Below, one piece after another: positions 21,384 through 32,570 of a DNA stretch of 64,000 bases. The notes beneath the pieces were generated by a model. The model did no database searches. It was not told where the DNA came from and saw nothing but the letters and a program-made list of their open reading frames with translations. Position 1 is the first letter of the stretch; each line of letters starts with the position of its first letter. This stretch comes from Mactromeris polynyma (lineage: Eukaryota > Mollusca > Bivalvia > Venerida > Mactridae), in the NCBI GenBank assembly GCA_032209605.1, contig JASFXZ010000001.1:13348256-13412255 (forward strand), in the 5' to 3' direction. The position numbers were made by a program, and so were the translations under genes.

Positions 21384-24352
21384 ATACCCTGTTACCTATT
21401 CGTTCCCTATTCGTTCCCTATTCGCTTTTTCTACATTGACCTTTTTGAATGATTTCTTTTCATGTCACTGGTGTTAGCTAGAGGTTTGTAGAGTTGAACA
21501 AACCTTGTTAGCGCACATTTACCAGTTTCTGCGCTCGACTGATACCCTGTTACCTATTCGTTACCTATTCGTTACCTATTCGTTCCCTATTCGCTTTTTC
21601 TACATTGACCCTTTTGAATGATTCTTTTTCAGGTCTCTGGTGTTAGTTCTAGGTTTGTAGATATGAAAAAACATTGTCAGTGTATATGTACCAATTCTGC
21701 GCTTGACTGATACCCTGTTACCTATTCGTTACTTATTCGTTCCCTATTCGCATTTTCTACATGGACCCTTTTGAATGATTTCTTTTCAGTTCTCGGGTGT
21801 TAGTTCTAGGTTTGTAGAGTTGAAATAACCTTGTTAGCGCATATGTACCAGTTTCTGCTCTCGACTGATACCCTGTTACCTATTCGTTACCTATTCGTTA
21901 CTTATTCGTTCCCTGTTCGCCTTTTCTACATTGCATCTTTTAAATGATTTCTTTTCATGTCCCAGGTGTTAGCTGGAGGTTTGTAGAGTTGAAAAAACCT
22001 TGTTAGCGCATATGTACCAGTTTCTGCGCTTGACTGATATCCTGTTACCTATTCGTTACTTATTCGTTCCCTATTCGCATTTTCTACATGGACCCTTTTG
22101 AATGATTTTTTTTCAGGTCTCTGGTGTTAGTTCGAGGTTTGTAGAGTTGAAAAAACCTTGTTAGCGCATATGTACCAGTTTCTGCGCTTGACTGATACCC
22201 TGTTACCTATTCGTTACCTATTCGTTCCCTATTCGTTCCCAATTCGCTTTTTCTACATTGACCCTTTTGAATGATTTCTTTTCAGGTCTCTGGTGTTAGT
22301 TCAATGTTTGTATAGTTGAAAAACCTTGTTAGCGCTTATGTACCAGTTTCTGCGCTTGACTGATACCCTGTTACCTATTCGTTACCTATTCGTTACTTAT
22401 TCGTTCCCTATTCACTTTTTCTACATTGCATCTTTTAAATGATTTTTTTTCATGTCCCTGGTGTTAGCTAGAGGTTTGTAGAGTTGAAAAAACCTTGTTA
22501 GCGCACACGTACCAGTTTCTGCGCTCGACTGATACCCTGTTACCTATTCGTTCCCTATTCGTTCCCTATTCGTTCCCTATTCGCTTTTTCTGCATTGAAC
22601 CTTTTGAATGATTTCTTTTCATGTCCCTGGTGTTAGCCTGATTTGTAGAGTTGAAAAAACCTTGTTAGCGCACATGTACCAGTTTCTGCGCTCGACTGAT
22701 ACCCTGTTACCTATTCGTTACCTATTCGTTACCTATTCGTTCCCTATTCGCTTTTTCTACATTGACCCTTTTGAATGATTTCTTTTCATGTCCCTGGTGT
22801 TAGCTAGAGGTTTGTAGAGTTGAAAAAACCTTGTTAGCGTATATGTACCAGTTTCTGCGCTCGACTGATACCCTGTTACCTATTCGTTACCTTTTCGTTA
22901 CCTATTCGCATTTTCTACATGGACCCTTTTGAATGATTTCTTTTCAGTTCTCGGGTGTAAGTTCGAGGTTTGTAGAGTTGAAATACCCTTGTTAGCCCAT
23001 ATGTACCAGTTTCTGCGCTCGACTGATACCCTGTTACCTATTCGTTACCTATTCGTTACTTATTCGTTCCCTATTCACTTTTTCTACATTGCATTTTTTA
23101 AATGATTTTGTTTCATGTCCCTGGTGTTAGCTAGAGGTTTGTAGAGTTGAAAAAACATTGTTAGCGCACACGTACCAGTTTCTGCGCTCGACTGATACCC
23201 TGTTACCTATTCGTTACTTATTCGTTCCCTATTCGCATTTTCTACATGGACCCTTTTGAATGATTTTTTTTCAGGTCTCTGGTGTTAGTTCGAGGTTTGT
23301 AGAGTTGAAAAAACCTTGTTAGCGCATATGTACCCGTTTCTGCGCTTGACTGATATCCTGTTACCTATTCGTTACTTATTCGTTCCCTATTCGCATTTTC
23401 TACATGGACCCTTTTGAATGATTTTTTTCAGGTCTCTGGTGTTAGTTCGAGGTTTGTAGAGTTGAAAAAACCTTGTTAGCGCATATGTACCAGTTTCTGC
23501 GCTTGACTGATACCCTGTTACCTATTCGTTACCTATTCGTTCCCTATTCGTTCCCAATTCGCTTTTTCTACATTGACCATTTTGAATGATTTCTTTTCAG
23601 GTCTCTGGTGTTAGTTCAAGGTTTGTATAGTTGAAAAACCTTGTTAGCGCTTATGTACCAGTTTCTGCGCTTGACTGATACCCTGTTACCTATTCGTTAC
23701 CTATTCGTTACTTATTCGTTCCCTATTCACTTTTTCTACATTGCATCTTTTAAATGATTTTTTTCATGTCCCTGGTGTTAGCTAGAGGTTTGTAGAGTTG
23801 AAAAAACCTTGTTAGCGCACACGTACCAGTCTCTGCGCTCGACTGATACCCTGTTACCTATTCGTTCCCTATTCGTTCCCTATTCGTTCCCTATTCGTTC
23901 CCTATTCGCTTTTTCTGCATTTACCCTTTTGAATGATTTCTTTTCATGTCCCTGGTGTTAGCCTGATTTGTAGAGTTGAAAAAACCATGTTAGCGCACAT
24001 GTACCAGTTTCTGCGCTCGACTGATACCCTGTTACCTATTCGTTACCTATTCGTTACCTATTCGTTCCCTATTCGCTTTTTCTACATTGACCCTTTTGAA
24101 TGATTTCTTTTCATGTCCCTGGTGTTAGCTAGAGGTTTGTAGAGTTGAAAAAACCTTGTTAGCGTATATGTACCAGTTTCTGCGCTCGACTGATACCCTG
24201 TTACCTATTCGTTACCTATTCGTTACCTATTCGCATTTTCTACATGGACCCTTTTGAATGATTTCTTTTCAGTTCTCGGGTGTAAGTTCGAGGTTTGTAG
24301 AGTTGAAATAACCTTGTTAGCGCACATGTACCAGTTTCTGCGCTCGACTGAT
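21384..24352 (+). repeat. Left arm array: 18 monomers of about 165 bp
   Basis: Each monomer carries CTACATTGACCCTTTTGAAT, GTAGAGTTGAAAAAACCTTG and GACTGATACCCTGTTACC, and ends in two to four 11-bp TATTCGTT(A/C)CC steps. Variant monomers recur in the same order: the GTTAGCCTGATTT variant occurs at about 22,635 and again about 1.32 kb later. This indicates an eight-monomer higher-order repeat. Confidence 0.92.
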
Positions 24353-24972
24353 TTGGGGCCAAAAACACCCCTTATAGTACCAGGGCCCGTTTTCAATACA
24401 CATCTTAAGTTGAAAATTTATCTTAGATCCTAAGATTTCCATTAAATTTAAGATTTTTCTTGCATTTCTTCCTTAGATTTCAAGAAAAATCTTAAGTGGT
24501 ATTCACAAAGCATATTATCTTAAGTTATTGTTTATTTTTCTCCTTAACTGTAAGGTACCTCTTAGCAGTCTTAACTTTTATCTTAAATATAAGGAAAATG
24601 CTAGTATTTTCGATATCTACAATCTGCTGCTTGTATTTTGTTTAAAAGAAGTTCCAGCATATACAATGACTGTTATTTTATCGTTCTACGTATATTTCCA
24701 TTGATGCCCTAGTATAACATTTGTCAGGGGCGACTATTCTTGCTCGATCTACCTGATAAACGCTTGTCAGTATTTACGAAGCGGGATTGGAAGATTGATT
24801 GTGTGACTAAAATGCTTATTTCATTGTAATTAATTAAATATTTCTCAATGAATGTGATTGAAATGGTATGACATACATGTTTTGATCGGAATAGACTTTC
24901 ACTGTTTGGAGACGATCATTCAACAACGACCAATGGATATCATATTTCCACCAAAACACGATCATTATTTAT

Positions 24973-26353
24973 GGGCCCGTTTTATCAACGTTTTTACGCA
25001 CAAAAGTTTCGTAAGATTTTCTTACGACGTTCTTACGATCGCAAGAGCGTTATATCAATATTTCCGTACGCATGCAGACGCTACGAATTCGTTAGTTATA
25101 ACGAAAATGCTACTCGGTGGTTTTAGGCATTCGTAACGTTCGTAACAAATATCATTAATCATGATTTCACATTAATCAACAACAGTTATGAACTTTTTAA
25201 TCCAGTCATCTACTTCATATCACATGAACTTGTCTGGCATTACTGGGGGGGGGGATATATTAATAAGTATATATTGTTATCTTATAAAGATGATTCCATA
25301 CATACTAGCTGATACAGTAGTCAATCGAACAAAGTAAAACTTCTAACAATTAAAAGGTAATTTGAAGATGGAATAAGAATAGTGTGTATGTGGAATTGTA
25401 AATGGAATATAAGCATAATATAATGTAAGCAGCATTTCACATTTCTTTAATAATAGTCTGCATCATTAACATCACCAGCTGAATGACATCCTCAATGATA
25501 TTTGACTTACAATTAAGTATTAAATCCTCAATAAATTAGATCTTCAAGATCGTGAAAACTCAAGAAAATAATAAACTATTTAAGCAAGTTTTCATCCTTC
25601 TGAGCATAGAATACCACTCACTATACTGTTTCTTAAGCTGTGTAGTGGAGTGTGACGAAACGGTAGAGCACCTTGTGAGAGGTGGGTCGAACCCAACACT
25701 GGGTGCACATCCACCTCCATTTATATGAAGGTAGCAAAAGTGTAGTGACGTAAGTGGGAGGAGAGCATTGGTGTGGGATGATACAGTCAACTGGTTACTA
25801 CTGTTTGTAGAGCGTCATGCAGGGGTTGAGGGGGGTGGCGTGAGTTCGAACACCTCATCAAGCGCCACACCACTACAGTACTTTCATATTTCAGTTCGAA
25901 CCTCTTATGACCAGCCCCTGTTTATTCGCATCTTAGTCATCAGACATGAAATAGCAAACCTCCTCTTTAATAAATAGGCTTTTAGTGGGTAGGCATATCC
26001 GCCGACATATCTAACTGAATACTGTTCAGTGTTCTGTTACATTGTACCAGTACTTTTAAGCAGCTATCCACCGAAGTTTGCTCGTCTTCCTCTGAGAAGT
26101 TTGTTTGCCTACTGACAACAGATGGATAGGCGGTTATATTTTTGTTTCTCAACAGACGACTGAGAGACGACGTGAGATACGTCTAGTTTGGCATCCCCAA
26201 GAAGAGCGTGTACTGATTAACTGTGCGCACGAACATTCTTATTCGTAAGATCGCAGTCATACATGTATACGGACACATTTTGATAAGAAAATTCTTACGA
26301 ACATTTCGTATCGTACGAACGCTCGTTCGTACGAATATTGATAAAACGGGTCC
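24973..26353. mobile_element. Nested non-autonomous TIR element
   Basis: Left end GGGCCCGTTTTATCAA (24,973) and right end TTGATAAAACGGGTCC (to 26,353) are inverted with one mismatch. Palindromic CGTACGAACG-rich sub-terminal sequence lies inside the right end. A third related end, GGGCCCGTTTTCAATA, lies at 24,387. No clear target duplication was found and no transposase is present. Confidence 0.55.
25640..25870 (+). repeat. tRNA-like (SINE-derived) segments
   Basis: CGGTAGAGCACCTTGTGAGA followed by GTGGGTCGAACCCA resembles the second half of an A box, an anticodon arm and a B box. A second, poorer match (TAGAGCGTCATGC with GAGTTCGAACACC) follows about 150 bp later. These are likely SINE fragments inside the nested element, not functional tRNA genes. 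Confidence 0.35.
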
Positions 26354-28203
26354 AACTCAGGACCAAAATTGAATGTTGATATGCGTGTCACAGGCACACT
26401 CATGACCAACTTTCTGGCTCATCGCAAGATTCCCCAGATCTGATCGATATTGGCTCCATGCTATAACCGATTATATATACGCCACTTTAACGTCTCATAA
26501 TCATTATCATTATCATTCGCGACTTAATTAGCCACCCCGCTGTGTTTAGCCAGCATGATGAAATTGCCAAGGGCTGTAGCATTCATCTTGATGTATCAGT
26601 ATGTATGTAGTTGTGTATATTTTACTTTCGAATATTACATGTATCATAATATATTTGCAAACAAAACTGTATCTGTTTTCTTCAGTATACGTTTTAATCA
26701 ATAATATATATTGACATTTTAGTACTCAGTACATGTAATAACGCACGATATGGGATCTTTATATTTTCATTGACTGACTTTTAGGATACAAGAAATTAAC
26801 AACACGATATTATGACTGAAAAAATAAAAGTATTTGGAAGTAATTGACAAGTTATCTTTACACCTTTGATGTAAGTCAATTACTTAACACAAATGTGTGA
26901 AAATACACATGGATGACAAACAGTTGGTTGAAATGTATCACATTTCACACCTTGTATTGAGACATAATTTTTCAATAGAAAAATAATGAAATTGGTAAAT
27001 GTAAATAAAATATTATATTATGTTATATTGGAATGTTATGTACTAATACTACAATTCACATACTATTATACATATCTTTCACATAAAATATAATCAAGAA
27101 GTTTAAGTTAAAATCATGAAGAATAGGAATTGTAATACATTTTTTTCACAAATAAATTACCATAGATTAAAGTGCTATCGTCATGTTGGGGGGTAATAAA
27201 ATTAGTCTTTAAGCAAACAACATTATATGAACAGAACAGAACAGAGACATTTTATTAATACTTGTACAATGTAAATCGTCTACAACACATACATGTTTAT
27301 ATACATTTTGTCAACGTGAAAGTTACTTACTAAGTGTTATTGAACAACAATAAAAATACATCGGAATAAGTCATATATTACACAATTTAGTTTGAAATAA
27401 ATCGTCGTAGGTTGAAGTAAGCATTTATCTTTCAACATTTAATAAAGTATTCAGTATTATATGAGATGTTAATCCAATTATGACAACGAAGATGTTCAAT
27501 TGCCTGTAAAAAACAAATATCATATATAGTAATAAGTGACATGTACTTAAAACCGCATAACATTAAATGTTCGTAGTTTTAAATTCGACACGCTAGATGC
27601 ATATAGGAGGTGATATTTCAAATCTAATTTATATGTGTATATAAGTATGTGCTTAATCGACCTCATGGTTATTATTGTATCGTAAAATGTTGCTTAATAT
27701 GGGAGCTTTCCCACACCTTACACTATTTGTCGGCACATCAACAACAATTTAAAATTTCACGGTCTGTTCATGTCTAGCTGTTCTTTGTTACATAGTTATA
27801 TGATTACGTTCATGTAATAAAATTCACCAGACCAATGCTTAACAACTTTAAAGATGAAAATCAGAAGCAATTTTATGCATTTCATATAATACATATGCAC
27901 TGCATAACCATCAACAAATTGCTTACTTTTTGAAGAACGCACCCTCATAATGCATTTTAGATTTGTTTACAATAAACAACTGAATGTTGCAACTTTCATA
28001 AATTATTGATCGCTTCAGTGAAATATTTGATTATAGTATTTACATTTTTAAGTAGAAGTGTTTATTCATGAGAATGCAAAATTTCAAATCAGCTGAAAAT
28101 TCGGCAAGGGGTCCCGGGGGCCGCTGAATCTCATGGCTTTAAGCATCTAAGACGGTTTAAATTGTCTCAAAAACGGCCCTTGCGAGCGTCAAATCAATCC
28201 CGG

Positions 28204-29640
28204 TAACAAGGTTTTTTCAACTCTACAAACCTCGAGCTAACACCAGGGACATGAAAAGAAATTATTTAAAAGATGCAATGTAGAAAAGGCGAATAGGGAA
28301 CGAATAAGTAACGAATAGGTAACAGGGTATCAGTCAAACGCAGAAACTGGTACATATGCGCTAACACGGTTTTTTCATATCAACAAACCTAGAACTAACA
28401 CCAGAGACCTGAAAAGAAATCATTCAAAAGGGTCAATGTAGAAAAGGCGAATAGGGAACGAATAGGGAACGAATAGGTAATGAATAGGTAACGGGTATCA
28501 GTCGAGCGCAGAATTGGAACATATGCACTAACAAGGTTTTTTCATATCTACAAACCTAGAACTAACAACAGAGACCTGAAAAGAAATCATTCAAAAGGGT
28601 CAATGTAGAAAAAGCGAATAGGGAACGAATAGGGAACGAATAGGTAATGAATAGGTAACAGGGTATCAGTCGACCGCAGAAACTGGTACATATGCGCTAA
28701 CACGGTTTTTCATATCAACAAACCTAGAACTAACACCAGAGACCTGAAAATAAATCATTCAAAAGGGTCAATGTAGAAAAAGCGAATAGGGAACGAATAG
28801 GTAACAGGGTATCAGTCGAGCGCAGAATTGGTACATATGCGCTGACACGGTTTTTTTCATATCAACAAACCTAGAACTAACACCAGAGACCTGCAAAAGA
28901 AATCATTCAAAAGGGTCAATGTAGAAAAAGCGAATAGGGAACGAATAGGGAACGAATAGGGAACGAATAGGTAACGAATAGGAAACAGGGTATCAGTCGA
29001 GCGCAGAATTGGTACATATGCGCTAACACGGTTTTTTCATATCAACAAACCTAGAACTAACACCAGATACCTGAAAAGAAATCATTCAAAAGGGTCAATG
29101 TAGAAAAAGCGAATAGGGAACGAATAGGGAACGAATAGGTAACGAATAGGTAACGAATAGGTAACAGGGTATCAGTTGACCGCAGAAACTGGTACATGTG
29201 CGCTGACAAGGTTTTTTCATATCAACAAACCTAGAACTAACACCAGATACCTGAAAAGAAATCATTCAAAAGGGTCAATGTAGAAAAAGCGAATAGGGAA
29301 CGAATAGGGAACGAATAGGTAACGAATAGGTAACAGGGTATCAGTCGACCGCAGAAACTGGTACATATGCGCTAACAAGGTTTTTTCAACTCTACAAATC
29401 CAGAACTAACACCAGAGACCTGAAAAGGAATCATTCAAAAGGGTCCATGTAGAAAAAGCGAATAGGGAACGAATAAGTAACGAATAGGTAACGAATAGGT
29501 AACAGGGTATCAGCCGAGCGCAGAAACTGGTACATATGCGCTAACAAGGTTTTTTCATATCTACAAACCTCGAGCTAACACCAGGGACATGAAAAGAAAT
29601 CATTTAAAAGATGCAATGTAGAAAAAGCGAATAGGTAACG
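28204..29640 (-). repeat. Right arm array: 8 inverted monomers
   Basis: This is the reverse complement of the left-arm monomer, with blocks such as GGTATCAGTCGAGCGCAGAA and TTCAAAAGGGTCAATGTAGA. It is followed at 29,640-29,796 by the terminal 11-bp series in minus orientation. With 8 units against 18 on the left, the arms have expanded or contracted independently. Confidence 0.92.
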
Positions 29641-29812
29641 AATAGGGAATAGGGAATAAGTAACGAATAGGTAACGAATAGGGAATAGGGAATAGGTAAC
29701 GAATAGGTAACGAATAGGGAATAGGGAATAGGTAACGAATAGGTAACGAATAGGGAATAGGGAATAGGTAACGAATAGGGAATAGGGAATAAGTAACCAA
29801 CTTGACGACCCT

Positions 29813-30026
29813 AAATAAATCCCAACAAAAATACTGTACGACCATGATAGAGTTGCTAGCGGTAGTTACCTCTGTAAAGCAATTCAGACATTACTTGTGG
29901 GGAAGGAATTTCCTAGTTGGAACTGACCATGCATCATTGACCTGGTTACGAAACTTTAAAGAACCTGAAGGAATGCTTGCACGATGGCTGACAGTCCTAG
30001 ACAATTATGACTTCTCTGTAGAATAA
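29813..30026 (+). pseudogene. pol: Gypsy RNase H, C-terminal half
   Basis: The frame continues the interrupted RNase H: KYCTTMIELLAVVTSVKQFR, then FLVGTDHASLTWLRNF with the later catalytic Asp, then MLARWLTVLDNYDF. It stops at TAA soon after. The first ten bases repeat the target duplication. No integrase zinc finger (HHCC) or DDE core follows, so pol is truncated here. Confidence 0.9.
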
Positions 30027-30597
30027 AGAGTAAAGATTCGGCATTTCAAAATATGTGTATAACATTAATGTTCAGTTTCAATTCATCTTTCTTGAAGTTG
30101 CCTAGGAATTTCGGTTTATACTGATATTACCAATTACGGGAATTATCTTGGAATTTCATGATTGTCCAGACCAGGATACTTCGTTTAAATTTTTCATTGT
30201 TCAACCGAGGTCACATAAGATGGAATAAGAATAGACAGAATGTATTTTGGGATAAATCAACGTTTGTATGAGTCAAGTTAAATGTATTGTTACATTGATG
30301 TAGTTCGGACATCGTCATAAAAGAAAGGCTTACACGCTAACGTTAACTATGAGAGGTGCACCCTCGTATTGTTTAGTTTCAAGATGTCTATCTTTGAAAA
30401 TGCCTAGGAATCTCAATTCATATTGTCAGTACCTATGATGGGAATTATCCTGGAAATTTTCGTTTGTCCAGACCAGGAAACTTGGTCAATTGACTTAGCA
30501 TTTAAAGAGAGTCATACAAAGAAATTAAATAAATAAATTACAATTTGTATCTATATGGGTATATTTACCTATAATTAGTACACTCCTAAGGATCCTC
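30027..30597 (+). other. Degenerate direct duplication downstream of pol
   Basis: Two diverged direct copies of about 130 bp lie at about 30,080-30,200 and 30,375-30,490. Each contains TGCCTAGGAAT, GGGAATTAT(C/T) and TTGTCCAGACCAGGA. Neither has a useful reading frame. Integrase should lie here in a complete element and is absent. Confidence 0.6.
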
Positions 30598-31085
30598 ATG
30601 TTCTTATCAAAGGAAGCAAATTCCTATACAATGCAACTTGTTTACTGCAGAATGGCTGAATTACAGAAGTTGATGGCAGGAGACAAGGAAGTAGAGGACT
30701 TCATAAAGCAAGATATGCCTTACTGGCCAAATAAACCCACACCTTGTCCAGTGGAAGAATGTAGGGGGAACTACCAGAAAGTTTCAAGTTTCTTGAGACA
30801 TTGGGCACAAAAACATGAGCAAAGAAAAACCAGTTACACTTGTCCGTGCCGCAGACAAAAATTCTGGCAGGCGGATTTTGCCAGAAGACATCTAGTAAAA
30901 AGATCCAGACTTCTCTCATAGAAGAGAAGGAAATTAATATTGAATACATTCCTGTAGGGGATGTTCTTCCCTACAGGATGGACCATAGGGAACGATTGGC
31001 GATGAAGAGGAAGGCAGTAGAAACTCCGGGTAAAACCCTAGTATTATCACCAAAGCAGACTGCAGGGATGAAGAGTGCCTTTTGA
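30598..31085 (+). CDS. C2H2 zinc-finger ORF in the env position
   Basis: A frame of 107 codons starts at ATG 30,598. It contains CPVEECRGNYQKVSSFLRHW continuing to AQKH, a C-X4-C-X12-H-X4-H zinc finger. About 11 residues on comes a second, incomplete finger start (CPCRRQKFWQADF with RRH). The frame stops at 30,919, but an overlapping + frame carries on to 31,085 with basic, protein-like sequence (PYRMDHRERLAMKRKAVE). A single frameshift near 30,900 probably splits one protein of about 160 residues. It sits between RNase H and the polypurine tract, where an envelope or accessory ORF would be. It has no signal peptide or membrane segment, so it is not an envelope. It could be a nucleic-acid-binding accessory protein of the element or a captured host fragment. 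Confidence 0.5.
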
Positions 31086-31426
31086 ACTCTGCAGGCAAAA
31101 TTATTGGAAAGAAATTTAAATAAACAAAGTGACAATAATTATCAAATAACCAAAGTGACAATAATTATCAAATAACCAAAGTGACGTTTTAACTGTGGAT
31201 TCTAGTGTGATTGAAAAACTATCTCGGTATTATCAATGTCTTAGTTGTTTTGATACTTCAGTATATAAATATAGTATGTAAAGTTAAAGGTCTTACAGTT
31301 TACTGATGTTTTTAAGTAGTATATCAAAATTAATTTTGAAATTGTTTAAACTTGTTATCTTTTCCTAGTGACATCATTCTACATTCCTGTCAATATTTAT
31401 ATCAAAATATTTTTTTTTTTGATTTT

Positions 31427-31439
31427 AGGAAAGGTGGAG
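31427..31439 (+). promoter_or_regulatory. Polypurine tract
   Basis: AGGAAAGGTGGAG immediately precedes the TG that opens the 3' LTR, as required for plus-strand priming. It is the reason for placing the LTR start at 31,440 rather than at the later block shared with the truncated 5' copy. Confidence 0.65.
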
Positions 31440-32313
31440 TGTGGCAGGAATGGGTTAATTTCAAGATTAATTCTAGTCGCTCGAGGCACCAATTAAACAC
31501 TTTGTAATAATAATTGGTTTTACAGTAAAGATGTTTATATTGTGTGGTTCATTACACATCTTCTGGTAACATTCTATTATAGTCATACTATGCTAGTCAT
31601 GGTGTATCTTGTTGAACAGTGAATGAAAATCTCATGCTTTTGTCTCCAAAAAAGGGTATAAAAGGCAGAGTTGCCAACTGTGCTGCGGATCCGTAGTCCA
31701 GTGGTAATGCGCTGGACTTGTAATCCAGGGATCGGAGGTTCGATTCCCCGCTCCATCACTGACTGTACTAACAGTCTTTCGGACGAGACTTTAAAAAACG
31801 AGGTCCCGTGTATGATGCTTTATATTGAGCACGTTAAAGAACCAGGGGTGATTCTGGAACTGGGGCATCTCCTGTATCATGCACTAACCTCCAAAAATCT
31901 AAAATGACTAACAATCATCCGGAGGCGTCGCCCATATGGGTAACAGGTGGCGACGATAAATAAACGCAAATACAAATCTCTGTGCTCAGTTCACGGACAT
32001 TCACTAGGTAGATTTTACCCTTGTCACGAACTGTTCCATCTCTTTAGATATAAGTTAAGGGTCTATTTTGTTACTTTTGGGTGGGGTTCAAAATTAGTAA
32101 AGTCCAAATTCTGTTCAATCTCATCATAAATTTATGGCTGTTATGTAGGATAGTTGAAATTCTGTTTATTAGATATATGTAAAACTATGCTTAAAATATT
32201 AGAGTGCAAGAAATAAATCATTGAATCCTTATTTGTAGAAGTTGTAGTCAATTTAAGTTAGTATGAATACTGTATAAATACAATGAACCTGGGAAACAGC
32301 AAAGCCTGTTACA
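31440..32313 (+). mobile_element. 3' LTR carrying a SINE
   Basis: Runs from TGTGGCAGGAATGGG to TGTTACA, with a TATA box at 31,657-31,664 and AATAAA at 32,212-32,217. It is longer than its partner because of about 92 bp at the start and a SINE inserted just downstream of the TATA box. Similarity to the 5' LTR is high but clearly not identical, so the Gypsy insertion is old. Confidence 0.85.
31685..31979 (+). mobile_element. tRNA-Thr-derived SINE inside the LTR
   Basis: The head reads GTAGTCCAGTGGTAATGCGC (A box). An anticodon arm CTGGACTTGTAATCCAG follows, with TGT in the loop as in tRNA-Thr, and then the B box GGTTCGATTCC. A non-tRNA body follows with TTTCGGACGAGACTTTAAA and GAGGTCCCGTGT. 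The tail is AT-rich (aaataaacgcaaatacaaa). It is flanked by CTGTGCT at 31,678-31,684 and 31,980-31,986, and the uninterrupted site survives in the 5' LTR (CTCTCTGTGCTCAG). It is a SINE, not a tRNA gene. Confidence 0.85.
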
Positions 32314-32570
32314 CTATGACATTGTGTAGATACATCAAAAAGCAAATGAATCTGGAACTGATAATTTTGATAGCATCTCAGATCGATCTTTCGAGCCAGT
32401 TTTAGAACATGTTGCAAAATTATATAAAAACTGCAGGCAACGTGTATTTTTGTCTGAGCCCCAAAGAAGTCCGTGTCTTAGCCTTTCTCATCCGGGGATG
32501 GGACTGTATATGGTATAGTGTTTACATGATAATGGTTTGGTTTATATATAACTGATGGCGATATACTTTA
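32314..32570. other. No gene seen
   Basis: Short unique-looking flank between the Gypsy 3' LTR and the 20-bp array. Confidence 0.5.

Larger units (their letters stand above)
24353..28203. other. Centre of the foldback-type element
   Basis: This is non-repetitive relative to the arms. It starts after a monomer is cut at CGACTGATTTGGGG and ends before GGTAACAAGGTTTTTTC. It includes a nested TIR element (24,973-26,353) and then about 1.8 kb of AT-rich sequence. A short (AACAG)n tract lies at 27,230-27,245. I see no coding domain in any frame. Confidence 0.55.
21061..29812. mobile_element. 8.75-kb foldback-type element with repetitive inverted arms
   Basis: Both ends carry AGGG(A/T)CGTCAAGTTGG in inverted orientation, and they are flanked by the perfect 9-bp repeat AAATAAATC (21,052-21,060 and 29,813-29,821). 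Inside the termini each arm is a tandem array: first an 11-bp TTCCCTATTCG/TTACCTATTCG series, then about 165-bp monomers, 18 on the left and 8 on the right. Long inverted arms built of subrepeats and a 9-bp duplication are the hallmarks of Foldback elements. The host site is a Gypsy RNase H codon run. No transposase is recognisable in the 3.85-kb centre, so this copy is probably non-autonomous. Confidence 0.8.
7324..32313 (+). mobile_element. Ty3/Gypsy-type LTR retrotransposon, nested and degenerate
   Basis: Two similar direct repeats (7324-7826 and 31440-32313) end in TGTTACA. Between them, in order, come a primer-binding site, gag with a zinc knuckle, a DSG protease, a reverse transcriptase with YLDD, an RNase H and a polypurine tract. 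That is the Ty3/Gypsy layout. The span is about 25 kb because other elements sit inside it: a Harbinger relic, a SINE, an inverted 69-bp array and an 8.75-kb foldback element. No integrase is recognisable. The 5' LTR lacks about 92 bp at its start. I infer one element from order, orientation and LTR similarity. Parts could instead come from two related copies, because nothing single-copy bridges 7.95-17.7 kb. Confidence 0.75.

Noticed and set aside
21061..24352. A CRISPR-like array
   Set aside because: Monomers of about 165 bp with short internal 11-bp repeats, no unique spacers, no cas genes and a eukaryotic context. It is the arm of a foldback element.
30598..30921. A retroviral envelope gene
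   Set aside because: It is in the env position but lacks a signal peptide, hydrophobic fusion segment and membrane anchor. It has a zinc finger instead.
31685..31757. A functional tRNA-Thr gene
   Set aside because: A and B boxes and an anticodon arm are present, but it continues into a SINE body with tail and target duplications, inside an LTR.
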